From JAWKRB01 sp041389885 (GTDB lineage Bacteria; Myxococcota_A; Polyangia; Polyangiales; Ga0077539), in assembly GCA_041389885.1 (NCBI GenBank), contig JAWKRB010000022.1, positions 1 to 64,000 of the forward strand: 64,000 nucleotides of DNA. The letters run 5' to 3'. Positions 49,341 to 58,571 of this stretch are shown piece after piece. The stretch's first letter is position 1. Each line of letters starts with the position of its first letter. The notes under the pieces were generated by a model that saw only the letters and a program-made list of their open reading frames with translations, did no database searches and was not told the DNA's origin. Position numbers and translations under genes: made by a program.

Positions 49341-50396
49341 ATGGCCAACCGAGACGATCAGCGTAAGGGCCGCGGCGACGCGTCCGTGCAGGCGAGCGCG
49401 CAGGTGGAGATCGACGACCAGCGGCTGCTCGTGGCCCTCTGCGGCCCGCGCAACGAGCACCTGCGCCTCCTCGAGCAGGAGGCGGGGATCTCCATCGGGC
49501 AGCGGGGCAACCAGATCCTGCTGCAGGGCGGCGCGGAGGAGGTGGCCTTCGTCGAGCGGGTGATCGCGGAGCTCTGCGGCAGCCTCAAGGAGGGCAGCGA
49601 GGTCGTGGCGAACGACGTGGTGCGCGCCGCGAGGATGCTCCGCGAGCACCCCGACATGAAGCTCCGCGACGTCTTCAACGAGGTGGTGCTGGTGTCTGCC
49701 CGGCACCGGGTGATCGCGCCCAAGGGCATGGCGCAGAAGCGCTACCTCGAGGTCATTCGGGACCACGACGTGGTGTTCGGCGTGGGGCCGGCGGGCACGG
49801 GCAAGACCTACCTCGCGATGGCCATGGCCGTGAGCGCCCTGATGCAGCGGCAGGTGAAGCGGATCATCCTCACCCGCCCCGCGGTGGAGGCCGGCGAGAA
49901 GCTCGGGTTTCTCCCGGGCGACCTCGCGGAGAAGGTGAACCCCTACCTCCGCCCGCTCTACGACGCGATGCACGACATGATGGACCTCGACAAGGCCCAG
50001 GCGCTCATCCAGCGGGGCTCCATCGAGGTGGCGCCGCTGGCGTTCATGCGCGGCCGCACGCTGAACGACTCCTTCGTGATCCTCGACGAGGCGCAGAACA
50101 CCACGGCGGAGCAGATGAAGATGTTCCTCACGCGCCTGGGGTACGACTCGAAGGCGGTGATCACGGGCGACGTGACGCAGGTCGACCTCCCCGAGGGGCG
50201 AAAGTCGGGGCTCAGCGACGCGATTCACCTCCTCACGGGGGTCGAGGGCATCGCCTTCGTGAACTTCACCGCGGTCGACGTGGTGCGACACCCCCTGGTC
50301 GCCAAGATCGTGCGCGCCTACGACGCCCGCGACGCCGCGCTCGCCCGCGGCCGGTCGCTGCGCGCGGAGAACGCCTCGGCGGCGAAGGAAGACTGA
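49341..50396 (+). CDS. phoH: PhoH-family ATPase
   Basis: 351 residues. An N-terminal KH-like/NTD part (QVEIDDQRLLVALCGPRNEH, GISIGQRGNQILLQG) is followed by the PhoH NTPase: FGVGPAGTGKTYLAMAMAVS, ILTRPAVEAGEKLGFLPGDL, FVILDEAQNTT and VITGDVTQVDLP. PhoH (YbeZ) is an RNA-linked ATPase that often acts with YbeY. A TAGCGT hexamer nine bases before the ATG matches the near-leaderless pattern. Confidence 0.95.
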   Translation: MANRDDQRKGRGDASVQASAQVEIDDQRLLVALCGPRNEHLRLLEQEAGISIGQRGNQILLQGGAEEVAFVERVIAELCGSLKEGSEVVANDVVRAARMLREHPDMKLRDVFNEVVLVSARHRVIAPKGMAQKRYLEVIRDHDVVFGVGPAGTGKTYLAMAMAVSALMQRQVKRIILTRPAVEAGEKLGFLPGDLAEKVNPYLRPLYDAMHDMMDLDKAQALIQRGSIEVAPLAFMRGRTLNDSFVILDEAQNTTAEQMKMFLTRLGYDSKAVITGDVTQVDLPEGRKSGLSDAIHLLTGVEGIAFVNFTAVDVVRHPLVAKIVRAYDARDAALARGRSLRAENASAAKED

Positions 50397-50404
50397 GCGG
50401 CCCC

Positions 50405-51421
50405 TCAGTTCGTGGTGCGAATGCGCCGCGAGAGCCGGCGCGCGACGTCGCGCACCAGCGGGACCACCTGGGAGTAGTCCATCCGCGTGGTGCCGATCAC
50501 GCCCACGGCGCCCTGCCCGAAGTTCGCCGAGACCAGCGAGAGGTCTCGGCCGATCTCGTTCTCGTCGCTGCCGATGAGCACGGTGATCCCAGGCGACTTG
50601 AGCGCGCGGTCGAGCACCCGGAGGAGGAGCTCCTGGTCATCGAGGGTGCGCACGAGCGCGCGGGTGCGCTCGGCGTCGTCGAACTCCGGGCGGTCGAGCA
50701 GCTGCGCCGCGCCCTCGACCAGCACCTCGACCTCAGCCTCCACCGCCGCGAGGGCGTCGCGGCCGATCTGGAGCGCCTGACGCGCGAAGGCGTCACGGCG
50801 CGCGCGGGCCGCGTCGAGGTCGCTCGCGAGGCGGGCGCGCACCTCGGGGAGGGTGTTCCCCTCGATGAGCGGGCGGAGGAGGTTGTTGATCCGGTCGATC
50901 TCCGCCGGGCCGATGGCGTCGTCGACGCGGAGCACGCGGTTCTCCACCGCGCCGTTCGTGGCGACGATCACCGCCAGCAATTCACCCGGGCGGATCGAGA
51001 TGATCCGCATGTCCTTCAGCACCCACGCCTCGCCCCGGGGGGGGCGCACGAGCGCGGCGCTCCCGGTGAGCTCCGCGAGCACCAGCGCCGTGCGCTTGAG
51101 CAGCGCGTCGAGGCCCGGGTCGAGCTCGGCGTAGCGACGATCGAGCTCCGACGCGTGGGCGCCCCGCGCGAGCGCCGACGCGCTCACCATCGCCTCGGCG
51201 AAGGCCTCGAAGGCCCGGTCGGTGGGCACCCGCCCCGCGCTGGTGTGAGGCTTCACGAGGAACCCCGCCGCCTCCAGCTCGGCGAGCACCGCGCGCACCG
51301 TCGCCGACGAGAGATCGCCCACCCGACGCTGCACCAACACCTTGGACGAGACCGGCTCGCCCGTGGCGATGAACTCGGCCACGGTCGCGAGGAGGATTCG
51401 CCGGGTGCGTTGTGACAACAT
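50405..51421 (-). CDS. hrcA: Heat-inducible transcription repressor HrcA
   Basis: 338 residues. The winged-helix N-terminus (LSQRTRRILLATVAEFIATG, GEPVSSKVLV, LSSATVRAVLAELEAAGFL, KPHTSAGRVPTDRAF) and the C-terminal TVLIGSDENEIG are diagnostic. HrcA binds CIRCE operators of groE and dnaK. No CIRCE element is seen before hrcA itself, and no grpE-dnaK-dnaJ genes follow, so any autoregulation must use another site. Confidence 0.95.
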   Translation of the reverse strand: MLSQRTRRILLATVAEFIATGEPVSSKVLVQRRVGDLSSATVRAVLAELEAAGFLVKPHTSAGRVPTDRAFEAFAEAMVSASALARGAHASELDRRYAELDPGLDALLKRTALVLAELTGSAALVRPPRGEAWVLKDMRIISIRPGELLAVIVATNGAVENRVLRVDDAIGPAEIDRINNLLRPLIEGNTLPEVRARLASDLDAARARRDAFARQALQIGRDALAAVEAEVEVLVEGAAQLLDRPEFDDAERTRALVRTLDDQELLLRVLDRALKSPGITVLIGSDENEIGRDLSLVSANFGQGAVGVIGTTRMDYSQVVPLVRDVARRLSRRIRTTN

Positions 51422-51485
51422 CGGGATCTTGCCGCTGAAACGCTAAGGTTTGGCGGGGGCCTGCGTCAAACCCCCTCTCGGGTGT

Positions 51486-52124
51486 ATGACGCGAGGCATG
51501 ATCGCAGGCGCGACGCTCACCGCAGTCTCCCTCACTGTGCTGCTCCTCGCCGAGTGGCGCCACCTCCGGGGCGTCGAGTGGGTCGCCAAGCCGCTGGCGT
51601 CGACGGGCTTCATCGTCGCCGCGCTCGCCCAGGGCGCCGCCGGGAGCGCGTACGGCAAGGCGATCCTCGTGGGCCTCGCGCTCTCGATGCTCGGCGACAT
51701 CCTGCTCATGCCCGAGTCGAAGCGCGCGTTCCTCGCGGGCCTCGGCGCCTTTCTGCTGGGGCACGTGGCCTTCGCCGCGGCGTTCCTCGTGCGGGGGGTG
51801 GGGATCAGCGTGACGGTGGCGGGCGGCGCGCTGCTGGCCATCCCCGCGAGCCTGGTGGGTCGCTGGCTCTGGCCGACGGTGCCCCGCGAGATGCGCGCGC
51901 CGGTGCTGGGCTACATCGTGGTGATCTCGGCGATGGTCGCGCTGGCCCTCGGCACCTTCTCGCGCCTCGGCGGCGCCGCGACGCTGGCCGGTGCCGTGAT
52001 GTTCTACCTGTCCGACCTCTCGGTCGCGCGCGACCGCTTCGTGAAGAAGGCCTTCTTGAACCGCCTCTGGGGCTTGCCGTTGTACTACGCCGCGCAGCAC
52101 GTGCTGGCGTCGTCGGTGTCTTGA
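51486..52124 (+). CDS. YhhN-family membrane protein (lysoplasmalogenase-like)
   Basis: 212 residues from the ATG at 51486 (an upstream frame start at 51450 is less likely). About eight membrane helices; AVSLTVLLLAEWRHLRGVEW, VAKPLASTGFIVAALAQG, LALSMLGDILLMPESKRAFL and GAVMFYLSDLSVARDRFVKK are conserved features of the YhhN/TMEM86 family, which in animals cleaves lysoplasmalogens. Bacterial functions are mostly unknown. Confidence 0.85.
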   Translation: MTRGMIAGATLTAVSLTVLLLAEWRHLRGVEWVAKPLASTGFIVAALAQGAAGSAYGKAILVGLALSMLGDILLMPESKRAFLAGLGAFLLGHVAFAAAFLVRGVGISVTVAGGALLAIPASLVGRWLWPTVPREMRAPVLGYIVVISAMVALALGTFSRLGGAATLAGAVMFYLSDLSVARDRFVKKAFLNRLWGLPLYYAAQHVLASSVS

Positions 52125-52166
52125 CCCGCGCGACGGCGAAAGCCTCAGGCCGCGCGCTTCGGTGGT

Positions 52167-52194
52167 TGAGACGGCGCTCGCGCGCGTGATAGCG
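52167..52194 (+). promoter_or_regulatory. Predicted promoter of the lipoprotein gene at 52234
   Basis: TTGAGA (52167-52172), 16 bp, TAGCGT (52189-52194), with about 33 bases from the likely transcription start to the ATG at 52234. Confidence 0.4.
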
Positions 52195-52233
52195 TCCGCC
52201 CGCGCCTCGCAGGGGTGCCGGAGTAGTCATCGG

Positions 52234-52905
52234 ATGAAGCAATCTCGAATGGCAATCGGCGGAGCCATCCTCGGCTCCGTGCTCGCGCTGGGTGTCGGCT
52301 GCGAGGGGGAGAGCAAGCTCAATGTGGTCCTCGAGCAGGGGAGCAACGCCGTCAGCGTGAACCTCCCCCAGGTGCCGCAGCTGCCGCCGCCGCCCCCGGT
52401 GAACCACAGCGACGGGGTCTTTACGATCTACGGCGTGCGCCATCAGGCCGCGCGAGACCCCGCGAACATCTGGAACAAGAACCAGCGGGTGCACGGCTTC
52501 ATCGTCAGCACCTACGTGGCGCGCAACGAGCGCGGACAGAACTGCACCGAGCGCGACCGCTGCCTCGAAGAGCGGCCGCACGTGTTCATCGCCGACGACC
52601 GCGCCGAGCGCGACCCCGAGCGCATGATGCAGGTGACGGGCTACGCGACCTTCCAGCGAGAGATCGACGAGGCGAAGGAGAACCACCGACGCAACCGCCC
52701 GCTCTCGGCGCAGCAGCAGCAGATGATCGCCGCGGGCCTCGCCCGCCCGGTGCCCTTCGATTTCGACGAGGGCGCCGAGATCATCGTGCAGGGCAACTTC
52801 ACCCGCCGCGCGTCCAACGGTCAGGCGAACTCGAACGGCCTCATCGAGTACCAGTCGCACACCACGGTCACCCCCGCGCCTCCTCCGACGCCCGCGCGCC
52901 GATAG
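52234..52905 (+). CDS. Lipoprotein of unknown function
   Basis: 223 residues from the ATG at 52234, chosen because the lipoprotein signal (GGAILGSVLALGVGCEG) starts there. After a Pro-rich spacer (PQVPQLPPPPPVNHS) the globular part begins GVFTIYGVRHQAARDPANIW. It holds two Cys (NCTERDRCLEERPHVF) and the phrase VHGFIVSTYVARNERGQNC, and ends in a Pro/Ala tail. The family is not recognised. It converges on the DUF4340 gene. Confidence 0.7.
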   Translation: MKQSRMAIGGAILGSVLALGVGCEGESKLNVVLEQGSNAVSVNLPQVPQLPPPPPVNHSDGVFTIYGVRHQAARDPANIWNKNQRVHGFIVSTYVARNERGQNCTERDRCLEERPHVFIADDRAERDPERMMQVTGYATFQREIDEAKENHRRNRPLSAQQQQMIAAGLARPVPFDFDEGAEIIVQGNFTRRASNGQANSNGLIEYQSHTTVTPAPPPTPARR

Positions 52906-52960
52906 TCGAGGCCCCGCGGCGGGGTCGGGTCTGCGCGACCCGACCGCCCCGTCGCTCCCC

Positions 52961-55168
52961 TCAGGGCTGAAACTCGCCGAGCGCCTCGCACGCGCTCTCG
53001 CTGATCGACAGCGTCGCGTCGAGCCCGTCGACCCTCGCGTAGCACCCCGCGCCCTCGCCCGCGCCGAAGCGATCGCCCAGGATCAGCCTCCGCGGCGCTC
53101 CGCCGTCGGCGTCGGGGCGCGTAGACACGGTGATGCGCGGCGTCGCGAGGCCCGTCGTCGGGAGGGCCGGGCCGTAGCCGAAGACCCGCGGCGCCGAGAG
53201 GCCCGCGAGGCGCTCGAAGAGCTGATCGACGCCCTGCGCGTCTGCGGCCACGCCGCCCTCGGTCTCCCAGCGCTCGCCGCTGCGGCGCAGGGTCACGGTG
53301 CGCGCGGTCGGGCCGCGCACCTCGAGGGTGAGCGACGCCACGCCCTCGCGCGCGACGCGCACCGCCCCGCGGTCGAGGTGGGGCTGCGCCACGGCGTCGA
53401 GCACCGATCGCGGGAGCACGAACACGCCGGGCGCGCCGTCGAGGGTCGCGTACACGCCGCCGCCGGGGGCGTTGGCGCCGAAGGTCAGCCCGTAGGTGCG
53501 CACCCGCGCCGCCGCGTCGACGCCGCCGTCGCCCGAGGCGCCGTGGGCGCCCTCGAAGCGCGCCACGAGGCGCGCGCGGGGAGACGAGAGCCCGTGCGCG
53601 GGCTGCGGCGTCGCGGTGACCCAGCGCTCGGCGTCGAGGTCGGCGAGGAGGCGACCGAGCTCCCCGAGCTGCGTCGGGTCTCCGTCGGCGAGGACGGGGC
53701 GCGCGAGCCTCCAGGCGCCGTCGGCGCGCACCAGCTCCTCGTGCAGGGGGCCGGCGTCGATGAGCAGCGCCCGCAGGTCCTCTTCGCCGTCGCGGATGAC
53801 GCTGCGAGGGCGAAACCGAAGGGGCTCCACGCGCAGGGTGTCTTCGAGGGAGGGGGCGAAGCGCAGCACGAAGGGCTCGTCGTCGCGGCTCACGGCGACG
53901 CCGGATTCATCCTTTGACCCGACGTGAATCCGCTCGACGCCGTCGACGCCGCTGCGGGTGATCTCGAGGGTGTATCGGGGCGGGGAGAGGTCGTTGGCCG
54001 CCCGCGCGTCGCCCTCGAGGCGCTGGCCCGCGGCGATGTCGTGGAGGGTGTTGAGCCAGGACTCGACGCTCTCGACGTCGACGGGGAACGCCGCGTTGAC
54101 CGCCTGCCAGCCCGACGCCTCGCGGCGCAGGGTGAAGTCGACGCCGGGGCCGCGCACGGCGACCTGCGCGATCTCGTCGGTGCGCGCCGAGAGCACGTGG
54201 TCGTCGACGAAGCCCGAGGCGGGCGCGCGGAGCGCGTCGGCGAGCGAGCGGGGGAAGCACACCGCGGTGCGGCTGCCTCCGCGGCGCGCGGCGACCTCGC
54301 CCTCATGACCCGGGCAGTCTCCTCCGAAATCGAGGTTCACCGGCTCGATGTTGCCTCGGCGCACCGCGAGCGTGAGCGACGGGGTGGTGAGCCCGAGGCG
54401 CCCGAGCGCCGCGTCGTCGAGGTCGTCGCCGAGGGTGCGCGTGGCGCGGAGCTCGCGGAGCTGCGAGGTCACCGACTCGACCGCGCCGCGCGAGGCGCGA
54501 CCGAGGTCGGGCGAGGTGACCCGCCACACCGGACCCACCCGCGAGAGCGTGAGCGCCGCCTCGCCCGCGCGGATCTCGAGGCGCTCGATGCGCGTCGGGT
54601 CGACCTGCGCGACGCCGCGGTCGCGAAACTCGGCGGCGCCGCGGTCGAAGGCCTCGCCGAAGGTTCGCGGGAGCACGATCACCGCCGTCGTGCCGTCGCT
54701 CGCGCCCTCGCGGGCGCCGACGGAGACGTACACCGCGCGCTCCTGCTCCACGGCGCCGCCGAGAGAGAGCGAGGCGGTGCGCTGCGAGCCCTCGAAGAGC
54801 TCGGCGTGGGTCCTGGGCGCGTCGAGGCCGAAGCGCGCGCGGCCGGGCGCGTCGAGGGCGCCGAGGGTGCGGTCGGCCTCCGCGCCTTCGACCTCGGAGA
54901 GCAGGCGCTCGACCTCCACCGTGTCCGCGGGGCGCCGCCCCGTGGCGCCCTGCACGAACCAGCTCGCGCCGTCTTTCGTGAGGGTGAACGACTCGCCGCC
55001 GCGTCGGAGGGTGATCCGGCTCACGCGGTCGCGGTGAAAGGCGTGCCAGACGTTGCGCCGTCGGGCCTGGAGCTCGTCGGTGGTCGCGCGCTCGCGGTCG
55101 CGCCAGAGCAGCGCCGACATCACCGCCACCCCCGCGGTGAGCGCGAGGACCGTGCGGTACCGCTTCAC
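52961..55168 (-). CDS. DUF4340-domain protein (Gld-type ABC module component)
   Basis: 735 residues from the GTG at 55168, which overlaps the stop of the GldG-like gene (GTGA). One N-terminal membrane anchor (VLALTAGVAVMSALLW) is followed by several repeats of the DUF4340 beta-sandwich (ITLRRGGESFTLTKDGASWF, IEIRAGEAALTLSRVGPVWR-like, TLRRSGERWETEGG). The protein is on the periplasmic side. DUF4340 genes commonly follow GldG-like ABC permease genes in Bacteroidota and Myxococcota; the cargo is unknown. This part has no frameshifts. Confidence 0.8.
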   Translation of the reverse strand: MKRYRTVLALTAGVAVMSALLWRDRERATTDELQARRRNVWHAFHRDRVSRITLRRGGESFTLTKDGASWFVQGATGRRPADTVEVERLLSEVEGAEADRTLGALDAPGRARFGLDAPRTHAELFEGSQRTASLSLGGAVEQERAVYVSVGAREGASDGTTAVIVLPRTFGEAFDRGAAEFRDRGVAQVDPTRIERLEIRAGEAALTLSRVGPVWRVTSPDLGRASRGAVESVTSQLRELRATRTLGDDLDDAALGRLGLTTPSLTLAVRRGNIEPVNLDFGGDCPGHEGEVAARRGGSRTAVCFPRSLADALRAPASGFVDDHVLSARTDEIAQVAVRGPGVDFTLRREASGWQAVNAAFPVDVESVESWLNTLHDIAAGQRLEGDARAANDLSPPRYTLEITRSGVDGVERIHVGSKDESGVAVSRDDEPFVLRFAPSLEDTLRVEPLRFRPRSVIRDGEEDLRALLIDAGPLHEELVRADGAWRLARPVLADGDPTQLGELGRLLADLDAERWVTATPQPAHGLSSPRARLVARFEGAHGASGDGGVDAAARVRTYGLTFGANAPGGGVYATLDGAPGVFVLPRSVLDAVAQPHLDRGAVRVAREGVASLTLEVRGPTARTVTLRRSGERWETEGGVAADAQGVDQLFERLAGLSAPRVFGYGPALPTTGLATPRITVSTRPDADGGAPRRLILGDRFGAGEGAGCYARVDGLDATLSISESACEALGEFQP

Positions 55169-56698
55169 GACGACCTCCGCGAGCGAAACACCGCGTAGCC
55201 CACGAGCGCCGCCGCGAGGGGCACCAGGAGGATCACGTAGAGCCCGATCTGCCCGAGGTCCCGCTCGCTCACGAGGAGGGCGGCGCGGGAGGCCGGGCGC
55301 GACGGGATGTTCACCAGCTCGCGCCGCGCGGTGAGCCATCCCACGATGGCCTCGGCGAGGTTGGCGTTCGCGACCGAGGCCCGCGCCGCGATGGCGAAGT
55401 ACTCGTCGCCGAGGATCTCCGAGGTGCCCGCGATCACCACCCGCCCCGACGCGACGCCCTCGCCCCGCGGCGCCGCGCCGCGAACCTGCGCGGCCATGGC
55501 GATGGCGATGGGGCCGGGCACGTCCTCGCTGCCCTTGACCGGGGTGAAGGTGCGGAGCAGGTCGGCGATGGAGGTCTCGCCCCACGCCGCCGGGCTGCTG
55601 GAGATGATGGTCTCGGGGGCGACGTCGGCGCCCTCGGCGCGCTGCACCGGGCGCACCATGCCCGCGATGATCGAGCCGCCGCGCAGCTCGCGGGAGATCT
55701 CGTGGTCGTTCCACCCGTCGGCGCGACAGTGCACCGGCACGGTCTCCGAGAGCAGGTGACGCGCGTCGGCCTCGACGGTGAGCGCCGCGGGGAGCTGCAT
55801 GCCCGCGAGCCGCGCGAGGTTCTCGAGCCCCGTGGGCACGATGCGCCCCTCGAGCACCACCAGGTCGACGAAGATCGCGAGGTTGCCGCCCGCCCGCACG
55901 TAGCGAATGAGCGACGCCTGTCCTCGGCGCGCGCCCAGGTGCGCTGCGCGCCGGCGACGATCACCGCGTCGCAGCTCGCCGGGATCACTGTCGACCCGTG
56001 CACCTCGACCTCTTCGACCACGAGGTTGAGGTGCCGCAGCGCCTCGGCGAGGAGGTGCCCGAGCGCGCGCCGCGCGAAGGGCATCTCGGCGTGGCTGCTG
56101 GTGAAGCAGAGCTTCGTGGCCCGCTCGCGCACCACCTGGAGCAGCGCTCGGAGAGCGCTCGACGGTGATCTTCGCGTTCAGGATCCGCGTCGCGCCCTGC
56201 TCGTCGTCTCCGTCGGGCTGCCCGAGCTCGCGCAGCGCTCCGCGCGACCTCCAGCGCCGCGAGCCGCGGCGCACCACGATGGCCGCGGTCGAGAGCGTGC
56301 GCTCGCCGTTGCCGCTCTGCAGGAGCTTGCAGCCCCACGTCCTGCGAGAGGCTGATGAGGCGGCTCGCGCTGGCGGTCGGGTCGATGTAGTGCAGCCGAA
56401 GTCGTTGCGAGACCGCCGCGTAGCGCTCGGCGAGCTCGAGACGTCGGCGTAGAGCGGCTCGTCGCGGGCGAGGAGCACGTACATGTCCACGGGGTGCTCT
56501 CGCAGCCCGCGCGCGATCTCGACGCTTCGGGCCGAGGGTGAACGAGCGCGCCGAGGTCCAGTCCCAGCGCACAGTGGCGCGAGGCGTACCAGTTCACCAG
56601 CACGAGCAGCAGCGCCGAGAGCGCCAACGCCGCTCGCGGGGCCGGTGGAGAAAGAAGCGTCGAGCGCGCGGCCGCCCTTGGAGGGAGTTGTCGGCCAT
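55165..56698 (-). pseudogene. gldG: GldG-like ABC transporter auxiliary protein, frameshifted in the N-terminal half
   Basis: The C-terminal 250 residues (from about 55915 down) are clean: LIRYVRAGGNLAIFVDLVVL, GRVVIAGTSEILGDEYFAIA, then a final membrane helix (IGLYVILLVPLAAALVGYAV). Upstream, GldG elements lie in alternating frames: LVNWYASRH, RSFTLGPKRR, VDMYVLLARDEPLYADV, RLHYIDPTA, ATKLCFTSSHAEMPFARRAL and HLNLVVEEVEVHGSTVIPAS. The start is probably the ATG at 56698 (MADNSLQGRP). The gene forms a module with GldA, GldF and DUF4340. The breaks stop abruptly inside the gene, which points to sequence error. Confidence 0.7.
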
Positions 56699-57437
56699 CA
56701 CGCTTCTGCGCGCGCTGACGGCGCGCACGGTCATGGCGAGGGAGAACGCGATCACCGAGCCGTAGTAGACCAGCGCGCGAGTCGACGAGGCCCACCGAGA
56801 GTGCTCCAGGTGCTCCCAGAGGTTCACGTGTCGAGAAGAAGCGCCGCCCTCTTTGAAAGATGTACGCGCCGAGGCCCATCGCGAACATCACGCCGCCGAT
56901 GGCGCCGAAGCTCATCACGAAGGCCGTGACCTGCGAGCGGGCGAGGGCCGACATGAAAGACCCCGAGGGCGACGAAGGCGCCGTCGATGAGCAGCACGCC
57001 CGCGTACGCCGCCGCGAGGCCGGGCCAGTCGACAGGGCCAGCGCCGCACCACCAGGGCGTAGAGCGCGTGGGGGACCCAGAGCGACGCGGGTAGGTCGAA
57101 GGCCCCGAAGAACTTTCCGAGCACCACGGCCTCGTCGGTGACGGGCGCGGTGAGCAGGGTCTCCATGGTGCGCGAGCGGCGCTCTTCGGCGAAGGTGCGC
57201 ATGGTGAGCGCGGGGCAGAAGATCATCAGCGTGAGCACCGAGAGCATGGTGCTGCCGAAGAACATCTGCAGCGGCCCTTGGCCCCCGCGACGAGGGGCGT
57301 CTGCCGCGGTGATCTTCATGAAGAACCAGGAAGACCACGCCGTTGAACACCAGGAACGACACCATCACCGCGTAGGCCAGCGGCGCGCAGAAATTCGCGA
57401 TGAGCTCGCGCTTGTAGATCGCCCAGGCCGTTCTCAT
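56693..57437 (-). pseudogene. gldF: GldF-like ABC transporter permease, frameshifted
   Basis: The first 30 residues from 57437 (TAWAIYKRELIANFCAPLAY, then VMVSFLVFNGVVFLVLH) are clean. Then MFFGSTMLSVLTLMIFCPAL, TMRTFAEERRSRTMETLLTA, then PVTDEAVVLGKFFGAF, occur in another frame, followed by FMSALARSQVTAFVMSFGAI and YGSVIAFSLAMTVRAVSARR in further frames. This is the ABC2-type permease pattern of GldF, where EERRSRTMETLLTAPV is typical. It starts right after the ATPase stop at 57438. Frameshifts are dense in the middle and 3' part. Confidence 0.7.
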
Positions 57438-58433
57438 CTACGCCTCCTCCGGGGTCGCCTCGGCGGCGTCGGCGGGGGCCTTGGCCGACGTCAGGGCGTG
57501 GAACACCGACTCGAGGCTCGACGACTCCTGCGTCACCCCGCGCACCCCGACGCCCCGCGCCGCGAGCGCGTCGAGGAGCGCGTCGAGGCCGTCGTCCCCC
57601 GCGGTCCCGAGGTCGACGAGGGCGACGCGCTGCGCGCCCCTGGCGGTGACCTCCTGGGCGGAGACCCCCTCGAGGGCGTCGCACGCCTCGCGGAGCGCGG
57701 ACTCGACGTCGACCTCGCGGCCCGAGCGCGGCGCGAGGGTGAGGCGAACCCGCGACCGCCCGCCCTCGAGGTCCTCGCGCACCGCGTCGATGGCGCCCTG
57801 CGCGACCAGGCGCCCCTGGTGAATGATGATCACCGACTCGCAGACCGCCTCGACCTCCTGGAGGATGTGCGTCGAGAGGAACACCGTGTGCTCCGCGCCG
57901 AGGCCCCGAATGACCTCGCGAAACCGCAGGATCTGGTTCGGGTCGAGGCCCTCGGTGGGCTCGTCGAGGATCAGCAGCGGCGGCGAGGCGATGAGCGCGT
58001 CGGCCAGGCCCACCCGCTGGCGAAAGCCCTTGGAGAGGTCGCCGACGAGCCGGCGGCGCACCTCGGTGATGTCCGCGAGCTGCATCGCGCGGTCCATCGC
58101 CGCGGCCATCTCGCGCGACCGCACGCCCTTGATCTCGCCGCGAAACCGCAGGTACTCCTCGACGCGCATCTCGGGGTGCAGCGGCACGGTCTCGGGCATG
58201 TACCCGATGCTCCGCCTCGCCGAGAGGCTCTCTTCGACCACGTCGAAGCCGTTGACCCGCGCGCTCCCCTCGCTGGGTGGGAGGTACGCCGCCAGCATCT
58301 TGAGCGTCGTGCTCTTGCCGGCGCCGTTGGGGCCCAGAAAGCCCACGACCTTGCCCCGGGGTACGGAGAGGTTGATCGCCTCGACGGCGGTGCGCGCGCC
58401 GAAGCGCCTTGTCAGATCCTTCGTCTCGATCAC
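57438..58433 (-). CDS. gldA: GldA-like ABC transporter ATPase
   Basis: 331 residues from a GTG. Walker A GPNGAGKSTTLKML, signature LSKGFRQRVGLADAL, Walker B LLILDEPTEGLDPNQ, and the switch His in FLSTHILQEVE are complete. The C-terminal extension (ALREACDALEGVSAQEVTAR) is common in ABC2/GldA-type ATPases. It is the first gene of the gldA-gldF-gldG-DUF4340 module. A TTGACA-containing promoter lies a short way upstream. Confidence 0.9.
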   Translation of the reverse strand: MIETKDLTRRFGARTAVEAINLSVPRGKVVGFLGPNGAGKSTTLKMLAAYLPPSEGSARVNGFDVVEESLSARRSIGYMPETVPLHPEMRVEEYLRFRGEIKGVRSREMAAAMDRAMQLADITEVRRRLVGDLSKGFRQRVGLADALIASPPLLILDEPTEGLDPNQILRFREVIRGLGAEHTVFLSTHILQEVEAVCESVIIIHQGRLVAQGAIDAVREDLEGGRSRVRLTLAPRSGREVDVESALREACDALEGVSAQEVTARGAQRVALVDLGTAGDDGLDALLDALAARGVGVRGVTQESSSLESVFHALTSAKAPADAAEATPEEA

Positions 58434-58449
58434 GTCGTGGGCCGCCGAC

Positions 58450-58479
58450 GGGGTAGTGCGGCCGCGACGGGGGTGTCAA
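58450..58479 (-). promoter_or_regulatory. Predicted promoter of the gldA module
   Basis: On the minus strand a consensus -35 TTGACA (58479-58474), 18 bp, TACCCC (58455-58450), with the GTG at 58433 about 16 bases beyond the -10. Confidence 0.5.
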
Positions 58480-58571
58480 GCGGGCGACCGAGGGCGGGTC
58501 CAGTTTTCGACAGGGATCGGGCGCTTGTCAGAAAGTGGCGGGGCCCCGGATTTCGGGGCGAAGAGAGGTGC

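Noticed and set aside
51422..51485. Search for a CIRCE element before hrcA
   Set aside because: No TTAGCACTC-N9-GAGTGCTAA-like inverted repeat is present; only CGCTAAGG-like sequence is seen.
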